Below are positions 22,165 through 33,896 of a stretch of 38,463 nucleotides of DNA, in pieces. A model generated the notes under the pieces. The model saw only the letters and a list, made by a program, of their open reading frames with translations. It had not been told where the DNA came from and did not search any database. Every line of letters begins with the position of its first letter. Within the stretch, counting starts at the first letter, position 1. A program made the translations under genes and the position numbers. Source of the stretch: Gnetum montanum (taxonomy: Eukaryota > Streptophyta > Gnetopsida > Gnetales > Gnetaceae); assembly GCA_015680685.1 (NCBI GenBank), contig MNCI01004656.1:2150907-2189369 (forward strand), given 5' to 3'.

Positions 22165-23316
22165 TATCTATTAAGAAATGAATTTATTGATGGATTCATT
22201 TGATGCTTATTTGATGCCAACCATAGACATCACAGTAATACTTTGAGGTAAATTGAACTTGAAACATTCAATGAAACCTATAAGAAATTGCTCTAGAGAG
22301 GTAATAGATTCATGTGCTAGTACTTATACCATTCCAAAGCTCTTCCAAAAGTGACTTTGAGAAACATCTTAGCAAAATATTTGGGTAGGATGCCAAAACC
22401 ATGCATTCATTCTTGAATGTAAGCACATAATTCATGGGGTCTTCCATGTTTCCATTGTACTTAGTGAAAGTAGGTAGCAAAAATTCCTTAAGAAAGATAG
22501 AAAAAGGGATTGCAAAGCTAATAGGATCAATTTAGATATTATCCAATAAAATAGAAGAATGTCCTTACAAGCTAATCATATTTTTTGTTTTATCTTCACT
22601 AATTTGAAGTTGAAGCATCATATCATTGAGTAATGCAAGTAGCTATGGGTTTGTCCTAGGGAATATAATGATAGAGGAAACCATCGTAGCAAGTGAAGAA
22701 GTTATGGAAGGATGCACATAAGGGATGGGTTCACCTGATGTAGGAGTAGTTATCCCAAAGAGATTGGGTTGGATGTATATATAGGAAAAGAAAACATGTG
22801 ATTGGCTTGAGGATTCTTAAATGACTATGGAGGAGCAAACAATGAAAACAATAAAATGGAGGTATGATAGACTAAGGTTGAGGGATGGAATGAGTGGTGG
22901 TTTCAAAGGATGGAGGAGGGAACTAGAAGATGAAATGTGAGTTACTAATATTATTATGTGAAAATAGTTGATATGGTAAAGTAGTCATGATAGGGAGGCT
23001 AAATGATTTATTTGAGAGTGGAATAGATCTAGATGTAGTACTTTGAGCAACTAAGATATTGATGTTGTGGATATGATGACAGTGAGGATTACTTTCTCCA
23101 ACTTTCCCTACTAATTACTCTTCATCTTCATCTATTAATTAGATGTCTGACTCATAGGCAATGCTTCTTCTTCTTATTTTGAGAGTGATATGAAAACCAA
23201 GAGGTTGATCTAGGATATTCTTCATCCTAGATTCCTCAAATTATAGATGAACATGTACCTACATCTTCTTTTGCTCCATGATGAATTCTAGTAACTTCTT
23301 AAATTCGTTGTCATTC
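22165..23316 (-). pseudogene. Gypsy gag, N-terminal part (degenerate)
   Basis: Starts MNDNEFKKLLEFIMEQKKM at about 23316, a short helical leader typical of plant gypsy gag. The capsid domain at about 22480-22330 includes NGNMEDPMNYVLTFKNEC, then LRCFSKSLL and GRALEWYKY. The order is the family's 'G..DP..H...F...c' then 'F..sL.g.A..Wy'. It continues SITSLEQFLIGFIECF and FNLPQSITVMSM, matching 'sI.sf..l...F...F'. The reading breaks off at about 22165, where foreign sequence begins. Gag would form the virus-like particle that houses the RNA. Confidence 0.7.
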
Positions 23317-23688
23317 ATTTTAATGGGGTGATCTGGATTAGGAAGAAAAGATTATAGCTCATTGATACACTCATACTCTACCATAATTCTAAGCATATTA
23401 GCATCGAAACATAGCATAACTCTTGTTTCACATAGGCTATCTTATAGTCCTTAAAGTTTAGTCTAGTAGAAAAGGCTTGATCTCTTTTGAGATCTAGCAG
23501 CTTCTAGATTTTAGAGAATCTTGATGATGATATCATAAAAGTAAGTGTAGAAATGTTATGACTTCATAGGGCTATTAATAATATGTTAGTTTATCCTTGA
23601 AGATAGGTTTATACTTGAAACAAAAGTTGAGAGACTTTAGTTTCAAGGAAAATGTTGAAATCATAGAGAGATGATGTGATGTCGAAGT

Positions 23689-23693
23689 TTTGA
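23689..23693. repeat. Target-site duplication (TTTGA), left
   Basis: TTTGA directly before TGGAGCAGG. It is identical to 37645-37649. Confidence 0.8.
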
Positions 23694-24719
23694 TGGAGCA
23701 GGTTCACTCCAATAATTAAATCCCCTTTAATGAACTAAATCCATATATTATTCAAAGATAAGATTATTTGCTAGAAAATGGGAAAACTACCTATCTTCAA
23801 TTAATTTATTAGAAGATTATAATAGGGTTCACAAAACCCATAAAAATCCAAAACCTATCATACAACCGATATTGTAGAGCATGTGGCTCTGCAACCACAT
23901 AATGGCTATTCTCAATTCAAGACAACCAATAGAAATCTCTTCCATAACTCAAGACTAAGATCTCAACTAACAAGAGAGATACAATAAAATTGAACACATA
24001 TACTAATGAACCACAAGCTGATCTTAGGGTTGCAATCACCAATTACACTGATTCAATATGCTCATCCAATCTCTCTTACTCAGCTATTCACTCTTGAAAG
24101 CTTTTTCTTTCACTTTCATCCATACAAGCTCTCTCTCCTCCTTTTTTCATAGATGGATACATACATAATTATAGAGATTGAAAACCCTGTGAAGCTTTCT
24201 ATTTACTTTCCTAGATGTTTTCCACAAGGATCTAGAGTCTTTTAGATGTTTTCTAATCAAAACACCATGTTGGACCTTTTTCCTTCACCAACTTAGATGT
24301 CTCTGGCTTTGCTAGGATGTCTAATATGAAAGCCTTGATTTTTGGTGATATTTCTACTATTTTTGATAAATGTCTATTTGATTCATAAACATCTATAATT
24401 TTGGATAGACATCTACACTAAGATGTCTACATTTTTTAGGTAGATGTCTATAGTATAGGTGTCAAAAATAAAAATGCTTGTTTTAATGTCCAAAACCTCT
24501 ATATGCCTCCACAAAAGTCTCCATAGGTCCTCAAACCTTCTAAAGTCATTAAAATGAGCCAAAAACACCTCTAAACATGCCAAAACACCCAAGAATCATC
24601 ATCATCATAAAACATCAACACAAGAAAACACACTTTTCCACGTCTTCTCCAAGTGTAAAACCTACAAAAACAACTTGTATGACGAGTACAAGGAAATTAG
24701 AAGAAATTTTCCTACACCA
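23694..24719 (-). repeat. 3' LTR of the chromovirus
   Basis: On the minus strand it begins TGGTGTAGGAAAATTTC and ends CTGCTCCA. It is preceded on the minus strand by a polypurine tract. Confidence 0.88.
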
Positions 24720-24735
24720 ACTCTCCCATCCTTCA
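24720..24735 (-). promoter_or_regulatory. Polypurine tract next to the 3' LTR
   Basis: The minus strand reads GAAGGATGGGAGAGT directly before the LTR start TGGTGTAGG. This is the normal place for the plus-strand primer. Confidence 0.65.
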
Positions 24736-24937
24736 AAAAGTGAACTCATGTAAATAAGGAAGTATGGGGGCAAGAAATTCCCCACTCAACAAGTTTAATC
24801 TCATGGATCCATATAGCATCATTAATGAATTGATCCTCTCAATGGATCAAATATTCATTCCTCTTAACTTCCCAAGTGCTAGAAGCTTTCCTTCACTTAA
24901 GTAAAATTATTTTCATCTCCATTAAAGACTCAGACTA
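24735..24937 (-). pseudogene. Chromodomain-like tail of the integrase (degenerate)
   Basis: After the integrase stop the minus strand continues with KRNEYLIH, stop, EDQFINDAIWI and HEIKLVEW. This resembles the chromodomain 'YLVKWkG....atWE.e..L' that ends chromovirus integrases and steers insertion towards marked chromatin. The first aromatic position is less clear. The presence of this tail, the GPY/F module and the tRNA-iMet primer site together point to the chromovirus branch. Confidence 0.5.
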
Positions 24938-25990
24938 ATCAATAGCCCCCTTCAACTCATCGATGCTACCTTGTATGGTCTCCTCATCAGCTAGTCCATG
25001 ATAGTGCATAAGATCCAAAACATTAAACATAAAATACATACCAACATCATTTGGTAAATTAATCTCAAAATCATTATCATTGATCCTAGCCTTGATTTTG
25101 AAAGGCCCTATCTTCTTGGCTTTCAATTTAGAGAAGTTAATACTTATCAATTTCTTCTTCTTCAAGTGCATCCAAACCAAGTCACCAACAACAAAATTAG
25201 GGTTCTATTTGCCTTCATTTCTCTTGAGAACTCTCTCTTCAACTTTCTTTTTAAGATTTGATTTTACTTATGCATGTAGATGCCTTACTTATTACACACA
25301 ATAAGCACTAAATTTAGCTTCACCATCAAATCTCTTCAATGAATTCACCATCTTTGGAAAAAATCCATAGTTCACCTCAAATGGGCTTGTGCCAACAGCA
25401 ACATGAAAAGCATTATTCTATGAAATTTCAGCATGATACAACAAGTTTTTCCACCTATTTGGCTATCCATCACACAAACATATCAATATGTTTAGCAAGG
25501 ATTTATTCACCACCTTTGTTTAGCCATCAGATTGTGGATGATATGCACTAGAAAAATTTAACAAAGGGACCTCCAAAAATGACTTGTGAACCTAGAGTCT
25601 CTATCACTAACAATATTCAAAGGAATATCATGCAACTTCAAAACATGCTAAAAAATAAATTTGTAACATTAGAAGCATCACTCATTTTCCTACATGAAAT
25701 AAAATGTGTCATCTTGGAGAACTTGTCCACAATAATAAAATTGCATCATTTACACTCTTGGTCTTTAGAATAGCACTTACAAAGTTCATTGACACACTTT
25801 CCCATGGACCTTCAAAAATTTTTAAAGGCATATAATGTCCATTCACACCTTTACCTCCTTTAAAATTTTGACATGTTAAGAACTCCACAAAATTTAAAAC
25901 TTTTGTTACCATACTAGGCCAAAAATAGAGCCTACCTACATGTTCCAATGTTTTATCCCTGTCCATGTAACTTGCCATGCAACTACAATG
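24938..25990 (-). pseudogene. Chromovirus integrase (degenerate)
   Basis: The zinc-binding start at about 25940-25850 reads LYFWPSMVTKVLNFVE then CQNFKGG, part of the HHCC domain. The core starts EGPWESVSMNFVSAI, where the first catalytic Asp (usually 'W..i.mDF') has become Asn. The second block VSDRDSRFTSHFW at about 25620-25575 is intact in pattern. 'AYHPQTDGQTE' survives in changed form near 25530. The C-terminal domain (25180-24938) has a GPFKI box, the GPY/F module. Integrase inserts the element DNA into the genome. Confidence 0.78.
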
Positions 25991-26420
25991 ACTTTCAAAA
26001 AAAAATTATTTTTTCTAAAATCATAATTAGGAACACATACCATTCCATTCTTAAATAAAAGTTCATCATGAATACGATAGTCCCTCCACTAGTCTATCCT
26101 ATTCATTAATGGCTCTTTGAGGCTCCTCCAAACCTACCCAAAATCAATATCATGCTCATAAAAAGAAGAAAAATCATTGATACCTTCCACATGAGGTATG
26201 ATGAAGTTCACCACATGCACCCTAGATAATGCATCAACTACCACATTGGCTTCCCCAATCTTGTGCTTCAACACAAATTTGAACTCTTGTAACTATGCAA
26301 TCCACTTCATGTGCTTTGCACTCAACTTCTTTTATAAGTTTAAAGCTTTATGGTTCATCATCAAGATGAATTATTTGAGCAACAAGTAGTGCCTTTAATG
26401 CTTGATTTCTTGAATAATTG

Positions 26421-27590
26421 TTACAACTCCCTCTCATATAAGTTATATTTTTTCCTTGACTCATTCAACTTTTCAAAAAATAAGGCAACAAGCCTACCTT
26501 CTTGTGAAAGTACCCCACCAATGGCAAGTCCACTTGTATTCCCTTCCACATTAAAAAGCTTCTGAAAATCTAGAATTGCAAGCATTAGTTCACTAGTAAT
26601 ATTTTCTTTCAACAAGTCAAAGCTCCCTTGGGTTTTTTTATCCCATTTAAATTCCTTATTTTTCTTCAACAAAGAAAACATAGGTTATGAAATACCACTA
26701 AAATATTTTGATGAATTGTCTATAAAAACTTGCTAAACCAAGGAATGGTCTTACCTTCCCAACATTATTATGAGTTTGGCCAATTCCTTATAGCCTTCAC
26801 CTTAATAGCTTCTAGCTTAATATGATTTTTAGAAACTACATGTCCCAAATATGTGATTTTCCTCTTTAAGGAATGACTTTTCTTAATTTTTATCACCAAC
26901 TATGCCTCCTCCAACTTAAGGCACACTAGCCTCAAGTGATCCAAGTCTCTTCCTCATTATACCTATACACAAAAATATCATGAAAAAATACAATACAACA
27001 CTTACTAATCAAGTCCTTCAATGTATCATGCATCAATTACATGAACATAGTACATGCATTCATGAGCCCAAATGGCATCATCAACCACTCAAAAAATTCA
27101 TCTTATATTTTTAAAGTTATCTTCCACTCATACCAAGCTGATTTTGTTTAGTGGTATTAAATCTTAAATCAATTTTTTCTACATTTTTTTTAACATTTGT
27201 AAGGACATCAAGGATATCATACATCCTTGGAATAGGAAACTTGTATCTCACTATTATCATATTCATTGCACTGGAATCAATGCACATCCTTCATTCCTCA
27301 CTATCCTCATTTAGCATTAACACTATTGGAACTACACAAGGTGAAATGAATTTCCTCATGAAGCCATTTGCAAGTAACCCCTCTACTTGACTTTACAATT
27401 TAGCCCTCTAATTTGGTGCCATCAAATAACCTCTCTCATTTGGAATGATAGCACCAGGAATGATGTCAATATGATGTTTTACATTTCTCATTGGTGGTAG
27501 TCCATTCAATTCCCCATAAACATGTTGGGAAAATTTTCCTTCATGTCTAGAACACCCATAGGGAGTTCCTCCTACACATCATCATGGATA
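26421..27590 (-). pseudogene. Chromovirus reverse transcriptase and RNase H (degenerate)
   Basis: Reading continues from the far side of the nested element with GVLDMKENFPNMFMGN, the 'F.d.FP..LP' linker. RT motifs follow in order: WRMCIDSSAMNMIIVRYKFP (about 27300-27220), EWLMMPFGLMNA (about 27095-27060), and CIVFFHDIFVY (about 26995-26960) where the catalytic YxDD box has decayed. The RNase H start at 26600-26440 reads FNVEGNTSGLAIGGVLSQEG and KKYNLYEREL, matching 'f.v.tDAS..giGavL.Q' and 'kkY...ekEl' with the key Asp changed. The enzyme copied element RNA into DNA. Confidence 0.8.
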
Positions 27591-27595
27591 GTAGT

Positions 27596-28419
27596 TGATG
27601 GTACGTGATATCGCATGGGCCACAATATCGGATACGCGATATCAAGTCCACTACTATATCACATATGCAATATCGCGATGCGCTGCCAAGTCTATAAATA
27701 AGATGTGGCTCTACCTTGTTTTCCAATCTAGATCTAGACCCTTAGGGAAACTCTAGTAATTTTACCTCTCTAGAGATAGAATATTTTTCATGTGCCTGTA
27801 GTAGGAGCTCCAAAGTGAACGGATCTTTATTTGAGAAGATATTGTACCTGAACACATATTTGTGTACGAAAATAAAGATGAACTTCTTAGATAAACCTTG
27901 CAGTGCATGGAATAGGCTAAATAGGACTTTTATTTATTGTTATTTACTATTTATCATTTACATGCTTTATTAGGAATTAAATCTCTCTCAACCCTTCTCT
28001 CCTAGTTAAGTGCCTCAGTACGACTGCTTCGAGCACGTGCATTACGCGTGGTGATCCCGACAATGACTAGATTTGGTAAGCACGGTTACATTGGTTTAGG
28101 GTATGAACGATAAGTGGGAATGGATGCTGATGCTAGGTTAATTCAGAATTGGTTAGTTAGTTCAAGTTAGTAATTAGTCTCTTCACCCTTCACCTTATCA
28201 ACATAGGAGATAAAACCGAAAAAGACATAAAAATCATATACCTCAAACTTACTTAACCATACACCGTGAAAACTACAAGTAAGTCTAGGAAGACAATGAA
28301 TAATTAACCTTAAGTGTTCCATGAGGCGTGTAGGCACTTAGTCTACGGAGTTTGACCGGATCACATGTGTTACGCTCGTATTCGTATGGTTGAGTGTAGG
28401 GGTACCTTGCCACTCATCA
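27596..28419 (+). repeat. 5' LTR of the nested element
   Basis: Begins TGATGGTACGTGATATCGC and ends GCCACTCATCA. The first 110 bases hold several GATATC-type palindromes. A third, inverted relative starts at 37747. Confidence 0.87.
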
Positions 28420-28420
28420 T

Positions 28421-28439
28421 TGGCACTGTTGCCAGGGAC
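28421..28439 (+). promoter_or_regulatory. Primer binding site, tRNA-Asp type
   Basis: TGGCACTGTTGCCAGGGAC, one base after the LTR. It resembles the tRNA-Asp primer site of Athila/Tat-like gypsy elements (TGGCGCCGTTGCCGGGGA). The differences sit at former CG positions, as expected from methyl-cytosine decay. Confidence 0.7.
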
Positions 28440-28560
28440 TAAGTGTTTTTTCACTAAGTATAACATAGGAAATCACTCACATCATTGGGAGCTTAAATGA
28501 ACCTTAGGGTTAATTAGACAAAAAATTATATAATGGTTAATAGCACATCGATAAGACACA

Positions 28561-30430
28561 ATGTCTTCTTCTTCTTCTCACAAGAGCATTACACCACCTA
28601 AGGATCATACAAGAAACAGTCGACAATCTAAAACACAACCAAAATCAGCTAGTTCCTCAACAATATAGGGTGGTATATACTCATCTCGATGAGTATATAC
28701 CTGATTTTACTGTTATCCTCCATTAGGATGAACATATGTGTTGGAGAGACTTGCAAGGTAACATAGTGTTACCTCCAGATCGGGTAGTCCCTAACATGCT
28801 TATCTATGCTCTTGCATAGATAAGCATGACAGAGCTCTATGCTAAATACGTTATAGGTGATTTTGACACAAGGGATTACCATCCCACAGAAGCACAACAT
28901 CTAAGGGACTCAAGGCAGGAGAGCCACCATACAATATTGAAGGGCAAAGAGGTCTCGCATGTCCTAAGAGAAATTGGAGATGGTGAACCACTTATAATAA
29001 GTTCGCTATCGAATGATGTTCCCCCTCCTCACAACGGTGAGGAGGTGGGGTATCAGAACTTACACTTCATGATTCATAACACTAGTTCTAATAACCATGA
29101 ACACCAAATGTTCATCGAGGGAACAAAAACACATGACAAGGATGGGCACTCAGATTGTCATCACAATCGGGGCTGAATCCATCGAAGAGAAGGTAAGAAA
29201 CATCATCAAAGCAATGGTTCTCCTTCTTCTTTCCCTTCATCTCATCATTCACCCTCTTCTTCCACATCTGGGCGTAGTCATAGGAGCATAATGGTGAGGA
29301 TAGAGGTAGGAAAAATGAGAGACTTGGACGAGAGAGTCGAGAGCAAGGACAAGGGCATGAAAGAAGTGAAAGTAGGGAACAACATAGAAATCATAGATGT
29401 CATGAGAGAGATGATCATGATGAAGCCCTACTTGCCACCTGAAGTATGCTAGACAACATGGAGGCAGTTAGAATACCAACAAGGCATCAAAAGGATAGTC
29501 AGATCAAGAGACTAGATATTAATAATATCCCATGGTTTTAAGGGGATACAATGCTGATCCAAAAAATCATTTACAGGCATTCCATGATGCCTGTGCCTTG
29601 TAGAACATAGAGAACGAGTGGTAGAAACTAAAGTTGTTTCCTAGGACACTCATAAAGGAAGCAGAGAGTTGGTACCAGTCCTTAGAACCGGAAACCATAA
29701 GGAGGTGGAGTACGATGTTAGAGTTGTTCAATAATAAATAGCAAACGTACTCTAGAGTGTCTAATTTGTGTAAACAAATCCAAGGATGGAAGCAAGGTAA
29801 TCATGAGGATGCTACCATGGGCCACTACTACGCATTGCTACATCATTGCCTGGGCCATGGTTATGCACAACGGGATCAACTTTGCCATCTCATAGATGGG
29901 CTAAGGTATGAAACTAGGAGAACCTTTGGGACTTATGCCCAAGGGAGATTATCAGAACTTAGATCCCATGAAATTCATCACTTGTTGGAACAAGTAGCCA
30001 AAGAACAAGGGGAGCTATGAAAAAGAGAGAGAATGGAAGAATATAATCACGATTCTTCCCTCTAGAAGAGGGGAGTGAAATTTTGTGATGAAGAGGATGA
30101 GTCACCACTTGAAGAGTTGGTGAACAGAAAAACCTTGCCACTTCAGAAGCTAACAATGGAAGTGGTGGCTAAGGTAGATCAGATACAAGACTCCTTGGAT
30201 AGTAGACTTGAACTTGTCTTGAAAATCGTAGAGGAGTCTAAGGAGGAACAAAGTAGTGACAAGGACAAGAAAAAGCGGAGAGATTCAGGCCGTGCACGTA
30301 ACAAGGGTAAAGGAAAAATAACTATCTCCGATGAGGTTATGGATTCGAACACAGACAATGACAGTGGATGTGAGATCTGCCAATATGACCATCCTAAGAG
30401 ATGTTGTCCAATCATCTCACATTTATAAGA
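28561..30430 (+). pseudogene. Gag of the nested element (broken)
   Basis: The likely start is ATG 28561, giving MSSSSSHKSITPPKDHTRNS. The frame is soon broken and reopens at 28826-29176. The capsid core at about 29560-30020 reads KLFPRTLIKEAESWYQSLEP then TMLELFNNK, and later SNLCKQIQGWKQGNHEDA and HCLGHGYAQRDQL. This matches 'F...L...A..Wy..L.p.si..W..l...F' and the repeated-helix part of gag. At 30075-30428 an acidic/basic linker leads to CEICQYDHPKRCC, a CX2CX3HX4C variant of the zinc knuckle with one spacer residue fewer than usual. At least two stops and a frame change separate these parts. Gag would package the RNA and is unusual here in being kept without pol. Confidence 0.72.
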
Positions 30431-30662
30431 GTCTGGGGTGTATGCACTCAACTCAAGACTCAACAGACGGCAGACACCCCGAAGGTTATGTTATCCTCAA
30501 GGTAACCCAAGACAGTTCCACCAACCATTAACATACTATCCAAGTGAAACTCCACCACAACCCATCAGAAAACATTAGCAGTGGCAATAGCCATAGTCAT
30601 GAGGGATGCCACCACTGAAACAATAGTACCCTTACCGGCAACTAGATTCGTATGGTTACTAC

Positions 30663-31682
30663 GTGCAGCAGTCGATTTCTCCAAGTGACTCCATGGGTCA
30701 CACAACTCCCCAACATCACTACCAAGTTCATGAGTACTTTAGAAGGACTCCTTCTCCCCTGAGAGACTCTCCACACTCTTACCATCCTCCTAATCTGTCT
30801 GCCCCTCTTCCACTAGTAGTTCCCATAATACCTCCTGCTCCAACAATGCAAGGGGAACTCCCCACTCAACCACAGCAATGTAATGCTACGAGAGCTGTAA
30901 ACATTCAACCCACTACTGGTTCTAACAACCACAAAAAGAGAATACCTTTCTTCAAAACAAAAATCCTAGACAAGCTCTCACAACAACAAGTGGTTGAGTC
31001 TGTGATCACTCCTCCAACATACAAGGCTTCAGAGCACCCTTCAGTCCAACATCAGAGCTCAACGCAGCTAGTTATATTAACACATACCATAATCGAGTGG
31101 ATCAAGGTAGGCCACCTTCCCAGGAAACTAACTAACCCTATAAGTCCCTTAATATACCTCCAAGTCACCAGGAACGAACCTCATAAGGCTCTTCTTGACT
31201 CAGGTTCTGGATTCAACCTAATTTCACAAGAGATGTATCAAGCCTGGAACCTGCCCCAACTTAAGAAGAGAAACATTCAACTAGAGTTGGCTGACCATTC
31301 CATCACCATTCCCTTAGTATTGGTGGAGGACATCGTTACCACTATGTATGGTTGATCATACCCAACTGATTTCCTGATGATAGAAGTTAACAACAATGAA
31401 GGTGACTTCCCAATTATAATGGGAAGGGCATGGCTAGGCACAATAGATGCATGCCTATGGATCTACAATCTTTCCTTGAAAATATCTAAGGTAAAAATTT
31501 ATGGAAATATTGAGAAGAAGAAAGTTCCATGCATCACATATAGTGACTCATCGGGTGATGACATGGAGGAATGCTCGGCATCTCCTCCATGCAACAGGTA
31601 TGCGCTTGAAACTCTTAGACAAAGATGCTTGTATGTAGCAACCACACAAGTAGTAGACACCCCATGGTTGATAGCTAGTTGA
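30663..31682 (+). pseudogene. Protease region of the nested element
   Basis: A Pro/Ser/His-rich linker (30663-30960) is followed by the protease core HKALLDSGSGFNLISQEMY (about 31170-31230). DSG is a functional form of the aspartic protease triad, so this domain keeps its active site. A TGA at about 31353 separates it from PTDFLMIEVNN and GDFPIIMGRAWLGTIDA (31377-31450), the segment that normally sits just before RT ('f.i.e....yn.iiGR.WL...a'). The frame ends at about 31680. No RT motif follows in any frame. Confidence 0.75.
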
Positions 31683-31689
31683 AAGAGCA

Positions 31690-33884
31690 AACCAACATGC
31701 ATGGAAAAAACTGGGGGAATGACTCATGCCAACAATAAAGGCATAGATACATTGGAATATGAACGTCGCCAACTTCCACCCCTTAATCTAAGAACATCAA
31801 TGGGGAGAAGTTAGACACTTCTAAGAAATTCAAATAGGTTCTCATTATTTCAAATCTCTCCCTTTCCATTTAGTCATAGGGGAGATGGCCACCTATGCTA
31901 ATCATTGGAGGCCCTCAGTTCTTTTAAGTTTTTGTTTTACATGTTTTTGTTTTACAATTTTTTTTTACAAGTTTTTGTTTTAAACATTTTTTTTTACACA
32001 TTTTTGTTTTACAAATTTCTTTAACTTCTCTTGTTTTTTTTTTTACAAATTTATTTAAATTTTCTTGTTTTTCTTTTTCAACATTGTTATATTTTTTCAT
32101 TTTGTGTGTGTGTGTGTGTGTTTGTGTGTGTGTCTGTGTGTGTGTGTGTGTGTGTTATCCACCTTGTAAGTTTGTCACCCAATAAGTGTTCTTCATGATG
32201 GTATGAACTGTTTTCATATTGATTGCTAATGTTTGGTTTTTACCTTTAAGTCATGATGTTGATACTAATGTATGGTTCTTTTGATATGGTAGGCAATGAG
32301 TTCACTTCATCCATACATCCTCCAATTTCTATCGTCTCTCTCGGCTTGGAAATGTACAATCCTTTTCTAATAAGAACTTTAATGAATCAGTGACTCAGTA
32401 TTTCTCAAACTAAGGAAGGACTCAAGGATTGAAAATGACATGACTTTAAGGGATCTTCATGCATTTGTGTTGGCCATTCTCTTGTGTGCTTGGATGTTTT
32501 CTTCTTGAGTTTTCTTGCTACTTCGATGTTACCCAATTCATGGGAAGCTGAGCAATAAAAATAACAAAGTCTTTGCATGGTGTGGTTCTCATGCATAAAC
32601 ACATAAAACACAAAAAAAAAAGAAAAAAATCAAGTGAGAATTCAAAGAACACCCCTTATATGAAATAATAATTTGGGCTACAAGCACTGGTTATGGAACT
32701 AAAATAAAAATGTTCCCTCTAACTAAGGCCCTTATCGCTTCCCATTCTCTCCTCCTTGTTTCATCAGAATGATGGTGACTCTTTGGGAAGGCATTATTGT
32801 TACCTCAAGGGGATGGATTGGCCAAATGCATTAATGCAAAGTCATTGGATGTGGTTTGTTTGAGGCTGGACTTGAAATGGGAGTTGCTAAGTCACATTAA
32901 CCATGAAACACACAAGGGGCTGTTTAGGGAATTCCATTCCATTCTCTTCTCTCCATCCTTCTGTCCATTGATCACCTCATTACCAGTTGTATCATTAGTG
33001 TATATTTTGGTTGACAAATTGTTTTCTTTTTGGTAAATGTTTGTGGTTAAGACTTTAATTCTTGTTCCAAATGACATTCCCAAAGCCTACGGACTCTTTG
33101 AATGTGGGTTTGTCGGGGCATTAAGGGCATAAGCCTACTTTTGGGAGGACTCACTAGCATTCCTATTTTGTGCACCAGTTAAACTCTTTCCCTTAACATT
33201 TTTACAATCCACTCTATTTTTTTCATTTCCATCTTGACATCCATTTCATCGACGTTATAGTTGTCTCTTTTTTATCTATCTTTCTTATACCTTTTCTTTC
33301 TCTATTCTATCACTACCAAAGGTTCACGATTAGTCATGCGGGTACGGGGCCCAACTTTTTTGATTTTCTTCTAACCCCTACACCTTTAGTAGTCACCAAT
33401 ATTATATATCCAGGTCCGCAATCAGCCATACCACAACCTAGCCAATGGACCTTTCATCGCAGTAAGGTATCCACTGCATTGAAATTCATTTACCCTTGCT
33501 AATATAAAGTCAGTGTTGTGTGTGCAGATGGAAATCATGCAATAATGGATTAGATCTAGAAGGAACACTTGGAATGGAGCAGTGCTAAAAGTATCTATGC
33601 AAGGAGCAAGACCGATGGTGCGCTTACAGATGGATAACAAAAGGCGTAATCTTGGCATTGACAGTAGCAAAACTTTTTTCTCTCTGTCTTTCTCAGTTTC
33701 CAAATAAGGCCTGATGTCAAATGTAATAAGGTGTTCACTCTTGTTGTCATGAACACCTGTTTTGTCATATCTTGTAATGATGATCCGTTCACATGTCATC
33801 CCATTCACCACTAGTTCCATTTGAGTCAATAATCCCATACCTTTCCAATATTTTGTAAGGAACTCGAGGACAAGTTTTTATTCA
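31690..33884. other. Non-coding region in place of pol in the nested element
   Basis: 2.2 kb without RT, RNase H or integrase patterns on either strand. It contains a T-rich array (31920-32100) with repeated TTTTTGTTTTACA-type units and a (TG)n tract (about 32104-32156). The rest is unassigned. An open minus-strand frame at 33422-33838 (138 codons) has no recognised family. Athila-like elements often have a long non-coding part before the 3' LTR, so this may be that part with pol deleted. Confidence 0.6.
32104..32156. repeat. (TG)n microsatellite
   Basis: TG dinucleotide run with two interruptions (TTTG and TCTG), next to a T-rich array. Confidence 0.9.
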
Positions 33885-33896
33885 GTCATGGGGATA
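33885..33896 (+). promoter_or_regulatory. Polypurine tract of the nested element
   Basis: TCATGGGGATA directly before the 3' LTR start TGATGG. Its G-run and position are typical for plant gypsy elements. Confidence 0.55.

Larger units (their letters stand above)
18793..22175. other. Foreign block of about 3.4 kb inserted in gypsy gag
   Basis: The gag reading of the surrounding element stops at about 22165 and resumes at about 18790 with almost no residues missing, so the block between is an insert. It holds a Rab GTPase pseudogene fragment (19417-19794, plus), unassigned sequence on either side, and an LTR-like part (about 20421-22086) with a minisatellite, palindromes and a TATA box. Exact ends and a clean target duplication could not be fixed: ATTAA occurs at both junctions but is too simple to trust. 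The 18830-19400 part is unassigned. It includes an AAATAA-type run at about 19300 and a direct repeat of ACAGAAAATGAAATGCCT at 19379-19424. Confidence 0.6.
16565..23316 (-). mobile_element. Old Ty3/gypsy element (gag-protease part), interrupted
   Basis: On the minus strand a gag N-terminus starts at about 23316. Its capsid-like domain runs to about 22165 and resumes at about 18790. It is followed by a nucleocapsid-like motif (about 18260-18130), a Ser/Pro-rich linker and an aspartic protease (17306-17094). RT was not found further along (below 16565), so the element is truncated or its pol has decayed beyond reading. The gag is split by the 18793-22175 block. All frames carry many stops. A second copy of the family lies at 1-905. 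The chromovirus at 23694-37644 lies just upstream of the gag start, and 37645-37746 is probably the continuation of the same flank. Confidence 0.72.

Noticed and set aside
24602-24614. Short ATC run as a microsatellite
   Set aside because: Too short and imperfect to be worth a feature.
28826-29176. Independent host gene on the plus strand
   Set aside because: It lies between the primer site and the gag core of the nested element, so it is best read as part of gag.
33422-33838. 138-codon minus-strand open frame in the nested element
   Set aside because: No family pattern, antisense to the element and in its non-coding part. Kept only as a remark.
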